58,131 nucleotides of DNA, from positions 1 to 58,131 of the forward strand of contig JAEPRB010000243.1 of NCBI GenBank assembly GCA_016758965.1. Reading direction: 5' to 3'. Below are positions 9,379 through 22,800 of this stretch, in pieces; positions within the stretch are counted from its first letter, which is position 1, and each line of letters begins with the position of its first letter. A model generated the notes under the pieces. That model had not been told where the DNA came from and did not search any database. It saw only the letters and a list, made by a program, of their open reading frames with translations. The stretch comes from Circinella minor (lineage: Eukaryota > Mucoromycota > Mucoromycetes > Mucorales > Lichtheimiaceae). The translations under genes were made by a program, and so were the position numbers.

Positions 9379-12300
9379 ATGGATCTTGGTAGTCTATTAA
9401 ATCAAGACACGTCAAGTCTATCTATTGAAAGTTTACGTGAACTTTTAAAAGAATCAGAAAGTAGTGTTAAATTGAATAGACTTACCAATGCCACGTTTAC
9501 ATTACCTTCAACACTTGAACAATCTTTTGAATTCTTTAATGTTCATATTCAACTTTTATTATCTATTCAATATACCGATGATGAAGCTTATGGATCTCAA
9601 TATGCTAATACCATTCTTGTGGAATCCTTACGTACTTGTACTCAAGGTTTAATACGCATGCATTATGGACAACAATGGCTTTTTCAATTTCCTTGTCATT
9701 TTACTTTTACGATTTGGCAGTGGTTCCATACAAGTACAGATAAAACAATTCTTATGTATCTTTATGGATTATCATTATCAGCACTCATCAATAATTACAA
9801 CAACAATGATCACATTAAATTACAAGAAAGTGGCGCGTTAGGACTTGTACAATTTATAAAATCAAGATCCATACCCCTTGGTTGTCATATTTGGGTAATG
9901 TGCTGTACCGTGGATAATAAGAATACGACGATCAATACAAAAATACTATTTTTTAATGAATTGGAAATCATATTGAAAAAGGATAAACAACGAATGGCTG
10001 GTTATATTACTGAATTTTTATTGACTTTGGATAATGCTCAAGTTGATCTTTTATCCATTGAAGTGGATCAACGATTAGAAAATACCATGATGGGAGGATT
10101 AGTGAGACCTATTTTTTCAAAAGATGATTTATTATTGGGTCACGCATCATTTTTGGCTTTGGCACAAAATGTATCACAACATGATTATCTTGAAATTACA
10201 AGAATTACTCGAATAATTGAATTACAACGACGTATAAAATGTAAAAAGCGTTATTTATTATTATCAAAAAAAAAAAAGTATTTTGTATACTGATTATTAA
10301 TATATATATATATATTTGTGTGGTTTATGTTTATAGCTCCTAATTTCAAGAATCCATTATATACAACTATATGTAGTAGAAAGTTACCAAGCGACATGAT
10401 TAGTAAAGTTAAATTATTACGTACAGGAATTAAATCATGGCAACAAATATTTCTACAACAACAACAACAAAATCATGGCAACGACAATGAAGAATTCAAT
10501 ATTTATTTAAGAGATCTTGTTTATCGACATTATCCAATTGATCAAAAAACAATGCTTGATGTTATATTAGCATTTTGGACAATTCGTGATCCATATCATC
10601 AACATAGAACAGTTATTATCAATGCCTTATTGACTCAATTAAAAGAAAAAAAATCATATAATCGTCGATTATCACCTTATTATGCATTTACACAACTTTT
10701 TAATACACCTGTGCTTGATACCAACAATGGCATAAATGAATTAAGTACTCATACCAATAACAATAATAATAGTAGTAGTAGTAGCAACAATAAAGATTTA
10801 TTCAATAATACGATGACAGCAACAACAACAACGACAAAAACAGGTGCTGATATTGATATTTCACAACTTGTTAGCGAATATTCTCACAGTACTTTAAAAA
10901 AAGGATGTTTAGAAACATTAAAATTACTTACTCCTTATGCAGAAACATCAACCAAAGGATGGGTAACTGATTGTTTACAAGAAGCCATGCCACAAGTTGT
11001 AGAAGCTTATATTAAATATCTTGCAACACTTGTTACAAAAGAAAATAACAGTAACCGTCAACAACAACGTCAAAATCAATCATCCAATAATAATATCAAT
11101 GGAAAACATTTATGTCAAGTATTACGAAATCCACGTATTTTATCCCTTGGTTCTCATGTTGTTCCAACTTTATTATTAGCATTAGATCAAGATACATTTA
11201 TGTGGTTACAATGTAATTCGATCGAATTTATCAACTTGGTACAACACTACTTTAATGAATGTTCTCAGTTAACAAAACAATTATTTGTTATTAATTTATT
11301 GGAAACAAAAACTAAAATATATATGGATCAATTATTAAGTATGTTACGTGACAAGTCTACTACAATGAATGTTGCAAATAATAGTACTCAACATACAACA
11401 ACAAGGTGGTTTTTAAATCATTTCATTCGTCCTTTATTGACTGTTGCAGGCAATGGTACAGAAGGCGTTGCAACCCAAATTTTTCGACAAATTCTCAAGA
11501 CACGAGCTGATTTTATTTGGTATCTTGGATCACCCTCATCATCAAAGGATAATACTGACGATACGATGAATACGATGGGTGCTAATAGTAGTCAACAGCA
11601 ACAACAATACGAAGGTGATATTAATTTCAAAGGATTAGAAATTGCCAAAACACATGAAATCCTTGCTATCAAACAAATTGGTTTGGTAGATATGTTTCAT
11701 GAAATGGTACGATTAGGTGATACGACTAAAACAGAACGATTAGTTCAAATGTGGTATAATTTATGGACATCAGAAAATCATTCATCCTTTACGGTTCCTG
11801 TGAGTTGGATTATGCAATGTATTGGATTATATGATGAAGCACCTGCTGTCGTCAAACAAATGATTGAACAATTAATACGTATTGGTATTCAACAAAGCAT
11901 ACAATTAAAAACAAAACAAGAACAAGGGAATCATTCTGAAAATAATACTATTCCAAGTCTTTTATCATCCTCTTCGTCACGATCATTTATTGTGGATATG
12001 ATGGACTTAATGATTCTTGCAGATATTCCTGAATTGGATTCCATTATGGATGTTTTCTTTCGATTATATCAAGAAGAAGAAGAAGGAATAGACGATAAAA
12101 AGGAAGGTATTGTGGATGATGAATTTATATGGTGTATTGTTGAAACACTTATTCAATTAATTGAAGAATTACGATTGGAAACGGCATTTATCACGTCGAC
12201 TACAACTACGCAGCAACGATTTATTAAGCAACAACAAAAAAAGTATCCAAAACCACAAAAAGAATTGAGAAAACAAATTTTACGACGAAAACAACAAGAA

Positions 12301-12846
12301 TTAGAAAATCGATTTTTTAAAGGAGGAAATCGAAAAAGAACTAAAAAGAATAAACGACAATTAAAACAATTAAAAAAACAATTATACCAACAAATAATGG
12401 CACAAGAAGAATCAACACCCTCACCCTCACCCAGTTTTTATTTTGATGATTCAATGGATATAGATTATCAAGATAGACAACAGCAACAACATAATCCAAC
12501 AAATAAAACGAAAGCATTATATCAACTTATTTCAAGAGCTTTGACATTTTTATTAACGATGGGTTCTTATGATGATAGTATTGAAGAGATTCGAGTAAAA
12601 GTACGTTTACGAAACAAATTATCAGAGTGGTTATTATTATATGAACCACTAGGCATCCTTAAAAAATTTTTGAATCAACAATTACAAGAAGAAGAAGAAC
12701 AGGATGAAAATAATAATAGTATCAATGATCTTTTTGATGATTTAAATAATACTATTGATGTATATATCCAAAATTTGATTCGATGTAATCAATTTGATCT
12801 TGTTGAAAAAGCTCAACGATTATTAGATTGTAATATTAACCTATAA
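9379..12846 (+). CDS. large alpha-helical protein, possibly Integrator subunit 5-like
   Basis: Two exons, 9379-10240 and 10337-12846, join in phase across a 96-nt GT..AG intron to give 1123 aa. The protein is helical throughout, with Leu-rich repeating blocks like ARM/HEAT proteins, interrupted by Asn, Ser, Gln and Thr runs (for example at about 10750-10840 and 11580-11610). A basic KRTKKNKRQLKQLKKQ segment lies near 12330. The stretch IWQWFHTSTDKTILMYLYGL plus SLSALI resembles in spacing the N-terminal part of metazoan INTS5, and length and C-terminal layout also fit. The resemblance is weak and from memory, so the name is tentative; a Mediator-type subunit is the main alternative. There is no signal peptide or membrane segment, so a nuclear scaffold is plausible. 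Confidence 0.7.
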
Positions 12847-13228
12847 TATAATAAAAGAAAAAATCTTTTATAGATTTATGTATACCCCTCTCAACAGCTT
12901 AACCATTTTATTTTAAATTCTGTCATTCTTTGCGTATTACATCATATATATATATATTTGAATTTGTACATAATAAAAACTTGTGTCATAATAATATTAT
13001 TATAGTTTGAAATCTGATAGATATGTTTATCAAGGTAAAAATAGCACAAAAATAAGGATATTCAATATTATTGGGAGCAAAAGGGAGAGAGAGAGAGAGA
13101 GAGAGAAGGAGAAAAAGAAATAATATACCATGAGATTACATGTTCTTATTGTATAACGTAAAAGATAAATGTAAATAATAGTAGTACGTATGTTTAATAC
13201 GTATGAAAAAAAAATATGTAGGAGATTT

Positions 13229-13262
<34 letters not shown>

Positions 13263-14343
13263 AATCCTCAGATCAGTTTTTACTAGAAATATAAGGAGTT
13301 ATATAGATCGAAGGTATATGTGTCTTAGAATTACGTAGTAGTCATAAATAATAACTGTAAAAGAATATAAAAATATATAACTTTTTTTTAAAAAGTTTAT
13401 CTTATGCAACTATACTTTTTGCCTAGTTTATTATGGCGGGCTTTTTTTTTTGAAAGTGTTTCTGGTTAGATCATTATTATTTATTACTAACTACTATTTT
13501 TTTTTTTGATCTTCTATTAATTATTTATCTCGAGGGAATATGTGTAATTCATGGAGTAAAAAAAAAAGCACAAACGATTTTCTCCTCTTTTTTTTTTCTT
13601 GTTTCTCCTTCTATGTATGTTTATTGTTAAAACATTTATTATTATTAATAATATCAATATTTACTTTATACTTGTACTTCTTCCTCTCTCCTTCTTTTTT
13701 CTTATTAAACATCTAAGGATAAAGAGAGGAGAATTAGAACAATAATATTGAAGAAATACCAAAAAAAAAACAATAAGAACTTTAAAATGGGGGGTTTTTT
13801 AAGGTCATCAAGATAATTATTATTATTGTTCTATGTATACGTAATCAATTCATCTCTTCTATTTTTTAAAATTACTTGATAAAATACTTAATAGAAATAA
13901 CAACTACAACAACACCTTTTTATTGTTTTGTTTTAAAACTATTGATTATAATCCAATTAAATAGATTTTTAGATATAAAAAAAAGCTATATGTAAGAAAG
14001 GAAATCTTTCTCCCTTTTTCGGGGATACCACGATCGTAAATCACTATATTTTTCCCCCACCCCTCCTTTTATAACTTTCATATAGTGTTAAAAAATTATA
14101 TCTATACACAATAAGGCTCCTAAAACCTAAGATACCAAAAAAAAGAAAAAAAAAGATAAAGAGACCCTTACCTTATTCTTATCATAAAAATAATCATACA
14201 TATATATATAGCAAAAGGCTTTGATAATTTTCGTTTTCTTTTCTTTACGTATACGAATCTTTTTTCAAATAATCTTTTTTTTTTATTTCTCTTGACCTCA
14301 ATTATACATAAAATTCATTATACAGCTTGAGATAATAATATAA
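12847..14343. other. intergenic, simple-sequence rich
   Basis: No gene is seen. It holds a (GA)n tract at about 13085-13107, a poly(A) run of about 32 at 13230-13261, and many shorter A or T runs. The last 200 bp should be the promoter of the next gene. Confidence 0.45.
13230..13261. repeat. long poly(A) tract
   Basis: About 32 consecutive A residues. It could be a retroposon tail, but no recognisable element body precedes it. Confidence 0.7.
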
Positions 14344-15897
14344 ATGTCTACTATAATACTACATCAATATGATCTCCCATTAAAACAATATGAGAATAAT
14401 ATTGTTGATAAGGTAAAAAAAAAATTATTCTCATTTTCATTACAACATAATGATTTTTTTTCATGGGAAGGGAAAGCTAACACACCATATTTTACATATA
14501 TATATATATAGCATTTTGATATCAAAAGTCCTTTTCAAACTACAAATACAACAACATTACCAACTTTGATAGTGAAAAGTGATTCAGAAAGTGATACTAC
14601 AACTATTATTGATGATGAAGATGATGAAGATAATAATAATAATAATAGTAGTAGTAGTATAGTATTAAATCAAAAAGATGATAGTTCTATTACTGAAACT
14701 ACTACTAGTAGTGACATTACTCTTTCACAAGAAGATGATATACCTGGAACATCAGTTCCAAATACACCTACTACCTCATTATCGTCATCACAATCTTCAA
14801 AAATACCAACAACAACAATGGAAAGTGATAATAATCAACTTTTATCAGAATTAACTTTTTCGTCAAAAACAGATGAACAAGTCAATCATCTTTATATTGA
14901 TGTATCTAAAACCACCACGCCTATTGTAAAACTACATAATTTGAAAAGTCGATTCAAACAAGTACTTGGCTTATCTCATAATCACAAAAAACATCGACGT
15001 ACGAGACGACATTGTGTAGATTTTGAACAACATTATCCATCTCATTCAACAAAACAAAACAACACTCTATATATTGAGAAAGAAAGAAAAAAGGATAATG
15101 AGAATATTATTATTGACAACAACAAAAATAATCAATATACAGAACAATATCGAGAATCCATGGATTTACCTGTACCTACATGGCATTTAGAACATTATCA
15201 TCCTGCATCTCCAGTACCGACATTATCATATTCAATATGTGGACCTGGTCGTTATCAACATCATCTTCAGCAAGGTGTAAAACAATCACAAAATCAACAA
15301 AAGAAATTACCACAGCAACCTATAATACCACCTTCGCCTTTCCCTACATCTACACCTACAAAGATGCCTGTCAAAGGAATTCTTAAAAAACAATCCAAAT
15401 TTCCACTTCCAGAAGAACAAGATCAACAATGTAATATAGAATCTAATTCATCTTCTCTTAAACTATCATCATCAGCAACAGTTATTGAGAAACGAGAACA
15501 ACATCATCACCTATCAGTAGAGGAAAATAACAAATCAACTACATCTAATAGTGCATTCAAATCACGTTCCTGGTTACATAAATTAAAAAACACAATGATC
15601 TCTTATAATCCATCGTCATCTACACAACAACAAACTAATAATGCCAATACTAAGAATAAGAACGGAGAAACAGAAGAAAGAAAACAAAGAAAACGAACTA
15701 TTCGATATAATAAAATGGTGATTGTTCATGAAACATATACACCTCAAGAATACAATCGAGAACCAGACCCAAATATATCTTGTATTTTTCTTACCGCAGA
15801 AGAAGCTCAAGATATTAAAAATGAATTAAACATGTATAAATTTAATGAAATGATTGTTCATCCAAATAGTCGAATATATACTCACTTTTTTATATAA
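14344..15897 (+). CDS. disordered protein with conserved polarity/PP1-type C-terminal tail
   Basis: Exon 1 (14344-14412) encodes a short leader and joins in phase 0, over a 99-nt intron ending in TATATATAG, to exon 2 (14512-15897); total 484 aa. Most of the chain is Ser/Thr/Asn/Gln-rich with an acidic run (DDEDDED) and is probably disordered. Two blocks look conserved: VKGILKKQ in the middle, and the C-terminus with TIRYNKMVIVHET, then EYNREPDPN, then AQDIKNELN, then EMIVHPNSRIYTHFF. The final layout (EYxR, IKxELNxxK, EMxVHxxSRxxTHFF) recalls the tail of fungal cell-polarity or phosphatase-binding proteins such as the Bni4 group, and TIRY could act as a degenerate RVxF PP1 site. This is a recollection, not a search result. 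Confidence 0.75.
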
Positions 15898-17053
15898 AAA
15901 ATAATAATAATAATAATGACGTATTAATTTATCAAAATAGTAATTCTTATTTTTCCCTGTAGTTCTCATTTTATTACTACTCACTCCCTCTTTTTAAATA
16001 CTTGTTCTTTCTTTTTTTTTTGTTTACACCATTAGTGTGTATAGTCTATTTTAATTTTCTTTATGCAAAAAAGATTTTACATATATAAAGCTATCTGTGT
16101 GTGTGTTGTGTGAATCTCTATATTACCCCTATTTTCAAGTCTTTTTAAAAGTCAGTGATTGTATATATAAAATGTTCTTTTCCATTCTTCTTCACTCAAT
16201 ATTTTAACTTCATGAAAAAAAAGTCATTTTCGACCCTACACTCAACTCTCTTCCCACTGTGTACCACAAACTTAAAAGTGGGTAACAAGACATTATACAT
16301 CCTTCAGGAAACTCCATCCCTCAGATTATACTACTGACGCAAAAAGACTATTCTTCTTCCTTGAAAGATATATGTGATTTGGCTATCTGTCAATTCACAC
16401 GTACAGGTAACAACACCAACTTAAATCATTTCTAAAGAAGCAAGAAAGAGTGTAACATGCATAGTTATTCTGAATTTTTATCTTCTACCCTTTTTTCTAT
16501 TATAATAACAGATCCTTCATCCAATACAACAAAATCATCTCCAGAAATTATTATGGTACGCTAACAGTAATTATCACATACTTTTATTTTTGGTCTGACA
16601 ATTATGATGGATGATACAAGAAAGTGAAAAACAAAACCAGCGAAATATTATAGATATATATACAGCACACAGATTCCAAGTTCTTGAATCGTGTGAACAG
16701 GTTTTAAACGGGTAAAAATAAAGATATAAATATTTTACTTTTTTGTTGTTTTTTGGAAACTGAGTCAAATTTAGTTTTGTTGACTTTGTAAGATTCTTAA
16801 ACTTGAAAATAATATTTATAGAATGACTAAAAATAACGCTGGAAACAATTATTTTTGGTATAAGGAGGCTGTTAGACTCGTTGAAATTGGTACGCACAGA
16901 ATGATAAATTGAGGTAATAGGAAGAGGCTACGTATTCATTTTTTTTACATATTGCTGTAACTTTTGAACTATAATAACAACGATAGGAGTAAATGGCTAG
17001 TTTAGAACAAGAAACAAGAAGAGTGCTCAGATCATACTATTCTGTGTTGAATA
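15898..17053. other. intergenic, no gene recognised
   Basis: There are no supported genes. A 28-codon ATG-start frame at 16821 (with FWYKEAVRLVEIG) could be a transposase scrap but is too short to call. The rest is AT-rich with short T runs. Confidence 0.35.
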
Positions 17054-17131
17054 TACAGTAGTTTCTCGTTAAACTGGCATTACGTAGATCCTCACATATT
17101 GAGAGTACCGGTTTAAAGAGAAACTACTGTA
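17054..17131. mobile_element. 78-bp pogo-like MITE flanked by TA
   Basis: The left end CAGTAGTTTCTCGTTAAACT (17056 on) and the right end, whose reverse complement reads CAGTAGTTTCTCTTTAAACC, form near-perfect 24-bp inverted repeats with about 3 mismatches, bounded by TA dinucleotides. This is the expected structure of a non-autonomous Tc1/mariner-pogo element after TA insertion. Confidence 0.75.
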
Positions 17132-17714
17132 CTAGTACCAATGGTAACAGTATTAGCAGTAGTACCAGTGGTGTTTGTGTGAATATTTTGGTAAACATTT
17201 CGTATCAAAGTTGATTCTCTGTTATATATACCTATTTAACTTACATGTTTTATAACTCCTTATTTCCAGAACAATAAAAAAAGACAACTGATAAGCATAA
17301 GAAGGTATGGTAGTGTTATATTGAAATAAAATGATATAAAATGGTAATTCATTTGTTTGTTTGTCTATGTAAGCCAACACCAAACAAGAGACCACATAAT
17401 ATCACACTTGAAAATAATTTTTTATTCATATAAAAAAAGAAGCAGCCGTAGTGGCCACCAGTAACGATGGTGTTTGTTTAGAAACACATGTTCACGAGAT
17501 GCTGTATGTAATTTTTTTTAAATCGACAAGAAGTGTGTCTATCAATAATTATATTATATCATATACTAACAAAGACTATTTATAACTTATTTAAAGTATT
17601 GGTAGATGGATTTTCTGACATGCTTGTACGTGAAACATTTCACCACTCCAGTAGTGTATATCTTATTCAATGAATTGATAGGAATTTTGCACTAGAGTAT
17701 TTTAATAATACCCT
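17132..17714. other. intergenic between two transposon fossils
   Basis: No gene is seen. Repeated words such as GTACCAGTGG and ACCAATGGTAAC near 17135-17175 suggest local simple duplication. Confidence 0.3.
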
Positions 17715-18626
17715 GAGAATCTTGGGTTTCAGTAATTCTGCAGCAGTAATTTCCTGTAGAGTAGTGACCGGACTATCCCGGACAGACGACGAACAACATG
17801 CAGCATTTACTTACTGAATAGTGAACCTGCAGTACTGTAGTTGCAGTAGTAGTGCAGGAGGCTACGTAAAGGGCAGCAACATGACCATATAATGCAAGTT
17901 TTCTTTATTTTTTCCATAGTTGCAAGAATCACCTCGAGTACTTTAAATCAGTCTTCTCACTCTCAATAAATTAAACTTAATTTTTATGATCTAGTGAATG
18001 TAAATACATGTTATCTGTATATGAAGTTTACTTATTACTTCTCAGGTCTCTGAAATTCAAACAGCTTAAACATACACTTATATATTAACTTTTGAATTAT
18101 TTTACCTATTCACTATGTTAGATTCGAACGCACTTGATTATTTTTCTTATTATTAAATTATTTCTATATATTATATTCTCTTCATCTAATCAATATACAC
18201 GATATACTACTACTGCAGCTATTGTAACGAGTAATTGTGATTATAAAGCAGTTTCTGCGGAGCCCAGTTAACCAAAAAATTATGGATTCGGGGCTCCACA
18301 TGGTAAGAATTTTTTTCTTATGAGAAAATTATTAAAATAATTTTTATATCTGTTAGCTCAGAATTTAAATAAATATGACTAGGAATGATGTAAATCTCAT
18401 AGTGAGTCATGGAAATAATAAAAAAAAAAAGAATCATAAAATTCGTGTTATGTGGCTCTTCTGATGATGACTGATCTATGTTGAGTACAACTACTGCAGC
18501 TACCGCAGCCTCCCTCTTATGGAAAGATGTGGTGAGTTTTTATTAAGCAAATCCTTCATGTTGCCAGGGAAAGTCCGGTCACTACTGCAGGAAATTACTG
18601 CAGAAACACCCAAGCCCGAGAATCTT
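17715..18626. mobile_element. foldback, MULE-like non-autonomous element with 9-bp target site duplication
   Basis: GAGAATCTT occurs at 17715-17723 and again at 18618-18626, exactly flanking an 894-bp segment. The left arm (TTCTGCAGCAGTAATTTCCTG, then AGTAGTGACCGGACTATCCC, to about 17880) is the reverse complement of the right arm (from about 18488 to ATTACTGCAGAAACACCCAAG plus CCC), with scattered mismatches and a small gap at the left tip. A 9-bp duplication and long terminal inverted repeats are typical of Mutator-like elements. There is no coding capacity inside. A truncated relative lies at 5227-5607. Confidence 0.75.
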
Positions 18627-19823
18627 GACTCGATTTTATTGCGCCTGAGACGAAACACTTGAAATGAAAAAGCGAATAATGCTTGGTTACCTGTGGTTTA
18701 TTAAAATGGATGCTTGTTTATATAAATAGTTCATATAGGGTTATTATTATTTTTATTTTAAAATTAAGTCTAGATCCAAATGACACTCATCATCAATCGA
18801 TAATACTACTTATTATAATAAAATACATTTATAGTTTTTCTCTATATATAAAGTTACGTTTAAATTTCTAAAGCCTATTTATATTGATCTATGTTATAAT
18901 ATTTTCAGGAGAAGGATTATAAAATTTAGTTTAGAATTTGATCAACATCAACGATAAGCTTGTATACACTGTGGTTTTAATATTGTTGTTGTAAATATAT
19001 CTTCACGACAATTAATATGCATGCTTGTTAATTAGTTAAACTTGAAAGTCTTTTTTTTTCTCTCACACTTTTTATTACCTTATGACCCCCACCCCCATTA
19101 TAGTTTAAGTTTTACACATGGAAAACATGCTCTTGATTCTAATGATTTGTTATATTTTTTATAGCACACTATTTTTTGTATATAACATTACACTCTTTTT
19201 TCTATGTTCACTTCTTGAGTAATAATGAGAAAGAGATTTTTTTATTTTTTTATCTAGTAACAAGTAAAAAATTAGTTATGAAGAAGAAAAGACTAAATTT
19301 CGAACGAACCTAACGGTTTTATATAAAGAAATGGAAGGATCTAAAGTTTTCTTTTATAGAGAAAACTTGTTACTTTATCCTTGTTCATAAAATTTTGCAA
19401 TGTTAAATATGGAGTAGGAACTATTTGAAAACAATCAGAACTTTAGATGAAAACATTTTATTTACCCAAACTGTAATGTTTAAATAATAAATGATGATTT
19501 CGTTGGTAGAAAAAAAAATACATTCATGTAAAATTATAAACGAATGGCGTTAATAAAAAAAAAAACAATCAGTTTACTCCCACCTCCTCCCTTCCCCTTG
19601 ATTATTATTAACTATTTAATTTGAAAAAAAAAATTACCATTTTATTTTTCTTTACACCTTTTTTTTATTATTCTCACGAAAGTAAATAAATTATAACTAC
19701 CATTCATTATGTTAAGTGATACGAGTAGTAAGGTAAAAATCTCAATAGTATAGTTTTAAATTTAATATACGTAATCAAAAAAAAAAAAGTTACTATAAAT
19801 TCAATTATATTCATAAAATAATA
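18627..19823. other. intergenic, promoter side of the next gene
   Basis: No gene is seen. A 62-codon frame at 18683 is low complexity. An ATG at 19710 followed by seven codons and GTAAAA could be an extra 5' exon of the next gene, but the join is not convincing. Confidence 0.35.
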
Positions 19824-22800
19824 ATGATAACAACGACAAAGATGGAAAATTGTTCTTCAAATTATTTTGAAAATGATTATAATAATGAAACAACTTCACT
19901 TATTGGAACTAATCCTCCAAGAGCATTATCAATTGTACATGATTGTAAGCCTTTTTTTTACTTACAAAAATAATAAATTCTTTACGTATTTCTATTGTTT
20001 GTAAAAATTTAAAAAAAAAATTAATAACTATTATTATTAAAAATAAAGGGAAAGAAATTGCAGACATGTTATTCGAACCTGTAAATAAACAAGAAATAAT
20101 TGAAACAAAGTGTCATCATTGGAACATAAGAAATTGGACAGCGATTACAAATCGAGCACTTGGTACGCCATTTGAAGTAGGAGGACATAGATGGATACTT
20201 GTTCTTTATCCCAAAGGTCATCGATGGGGTAAATCAATGAATCAAATGTCATTATATCTTGCTTGGAATGGTAAACCAGATGATCCGTATGCTCCTGCGT
20301 GTGTCCAATTTGCTTTAGTTTTATCAAGCTGTCAATATCCATCAAATTATCTAGTGAAATGTAGTCTTTTTTTTGTGATGTATTTTGAGAGAAGTTAATA
20401 TATATTAAATTTGCTTATTATATTATTTGAAAAAAAAAATTAGGGGCCGAGCATAGATACGACATTATGGATGAAGATCATGAAGATTGGGGATATACAA
20501 ATATGGCCAGTATTGATACTTTAACGAAAGTTGAAGAAACGACAAATCGACCTGCTTTAATAAACAATGAACAAATGCGAATATCTGTTATTATTCGTGT
20601 TTTATCAGTTTCTTCAAATTCATTACAACAACAACTATCATTACCAGGAGAAAAACAAATAAAAATGTATGTAGTATATAAATATGATGAATTAGGAGTA
20701 AAAATTATATATTATACCTAAAAAGTTATTAATATCTATTTTTTACTATATGGTATCCATGTTTTATACAAAAAAAAAAAAATAGCATGGGCTGTGTTCC
20801 AATCAGAAATGAAAAGAAAAAAGAAAATGATGATGGACATACCAATGTAATACTTCAAGAACTTTATTCAATATGTTATTTTAGAAGAGCCATTCTTAAA
20901 TCTCCTGCTATTTGTCGTAACGGTGCTTTAATCGATTTACAAAAACTTTTTTATCGAATGCAAATTTCTAAAGTTAGTGTTGGTAAATATTAGTTTCTCC
21001 TTAATACATAATTAGTTATTTATCTCACTCACCCAAAAAAAAAAAGAGAGTGAAAAAGAGATCTATTCACTTATTTATCAAATCACTTATCATGTATATC
21101 ATAATTATTTCCAAACATTTTATATTTAGATTCTCAACCATTTTCTACAATAACGAATTTTGACAATTATGAAGATATGTATGATCCAATTCAATTTCAA
21201 GATAAATTAATACAGCGAATTAGTGACGAGGTAATATTTATAAGTTGGATTATAGCGCTATAAAAGTTAATTTCTATAACATATATATATTAGCAACCTA
21301 TAATTCAAGAACACTATGACGAGATGTTTGGTGTTCGATATAAACATAGTAATAAACTAGAACATGGTAAAAAAAATTATCATTATTATCATTATTATCA
21401 TACGTATACGTATAAAGAAATATATAAACATAATTTTCACCTAATAATCATTGTATCCCTATAAACTGTTTCCTTTATTTTAGTTATCAAAATCAATATT
21501 TCTAACTCTGTCAATCAATTCGAAAGTTGTTTAAATAACATGTTGGTCGAAAAAGGAGATGCTTTCACCATAACTCCACCTGTGCTGAGATTTCAAATTG
21601 TTCCCATTTCATCCACTGTTGAGAATAATACTTTTTCCAACCTTGATTATCAATTTATCTATCCACCCGTTATAAATATCTTACCTTTTGTAAGTAAAGC
21701 GCAAACAAATAATAATCTTTCATTATCTGATCAACACTATATTCTTCAAAGGTTAGTTATTAATTATGACTAATAATATGAACACGGAACAAGTTTAATG
21801 AGGGAAGTGGGAAAGTCGCTCTATTTAGATTATAAACTGTTTATACTTATTAGTTTTTTTTTCAAACTAAATATATCTAGCGTGATTGTACGTAAAACAA
21901 ATCATACAGTTTCAGGACAATATTATATCTATATTAACCGATCACCTGGTTCCACAAGACGTCAATGGTAAAAAAAAAGTGTAGTTATATCCTATTGGCT
22001 TTTTTTATTGATAATTTTTTTTTGTAATACCACTACTATTATTCCTATAATTATGTCTTTTTTTTTGTATAGGTATAAAATAGACACAAGACACGTGACT
22101 CCTGTCAGTGAAAAAGAAGTATTACTTTTTAAAAATCATACAGAATCTATACAAAATAAACGACCTTTCTCTTCTTCCTTATTACAAGGCAGTGATTGCA
22201 TACCTTATATAATCACCTATGTACAAAAGTCTCGTTTGCAAGAAATATTTATGGATATCTTACTTGAGGATGTTCCAAGAAATATTGGTAAAAACAAAAA
22301 TATTGGATTTTTTCATGTCTCTTTATTTAATTACATAATTATTTGCGTCAAAAAGTGTAGTACGGTAAATTAAAATGAGTTAATTACAATTATGAAAAAA
22401 AAAATTGTAGCACGATGGGTATATGATGAATGGCAAGGAGAAAACATACCTTTACATAACCGAGTGACCCTATTGGTATATAAAGATTCTTATTTTGTTT
22501 CTATAGTTTGCCCAAAAAGAAAAAATAATTATTATCATTGACACTCATTTTTGTTATTTATAAAGGTATTCACAAACGATATAATTGCTGAAACCAACAA
22601 TGGAATGAATCTTTTTAATTTCAATAACCCAAATATAACAAAATTCATTCTTGATAAGTCATCAACAACGATTTCAAAAATTTATAAATTATTGGGAAAT
22701 AAACTATTACTTCCTACGGATGTATTTCGATTATGGACTATCAATCAAAGACAAAATGGTACTTTTAGACCAGAATCACCTATCAATCATATCGGTTGCT

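Noticed and set aside
16821..16907. Short frame with FWYKEAVRLVEIG, possible transposase start
   Set aside because: Only 28 codons, no continuation in any frame and no terminal repeats around it.
19710..19733. Extra 5' exon (ATG plus seven codons, then GTAAAA) of the pseudo-USP7 gene
   Set aside because: The only in-frame acceptor, before the Met at 19842, is weak; the ATG at 19824 gives a continuous first exon.
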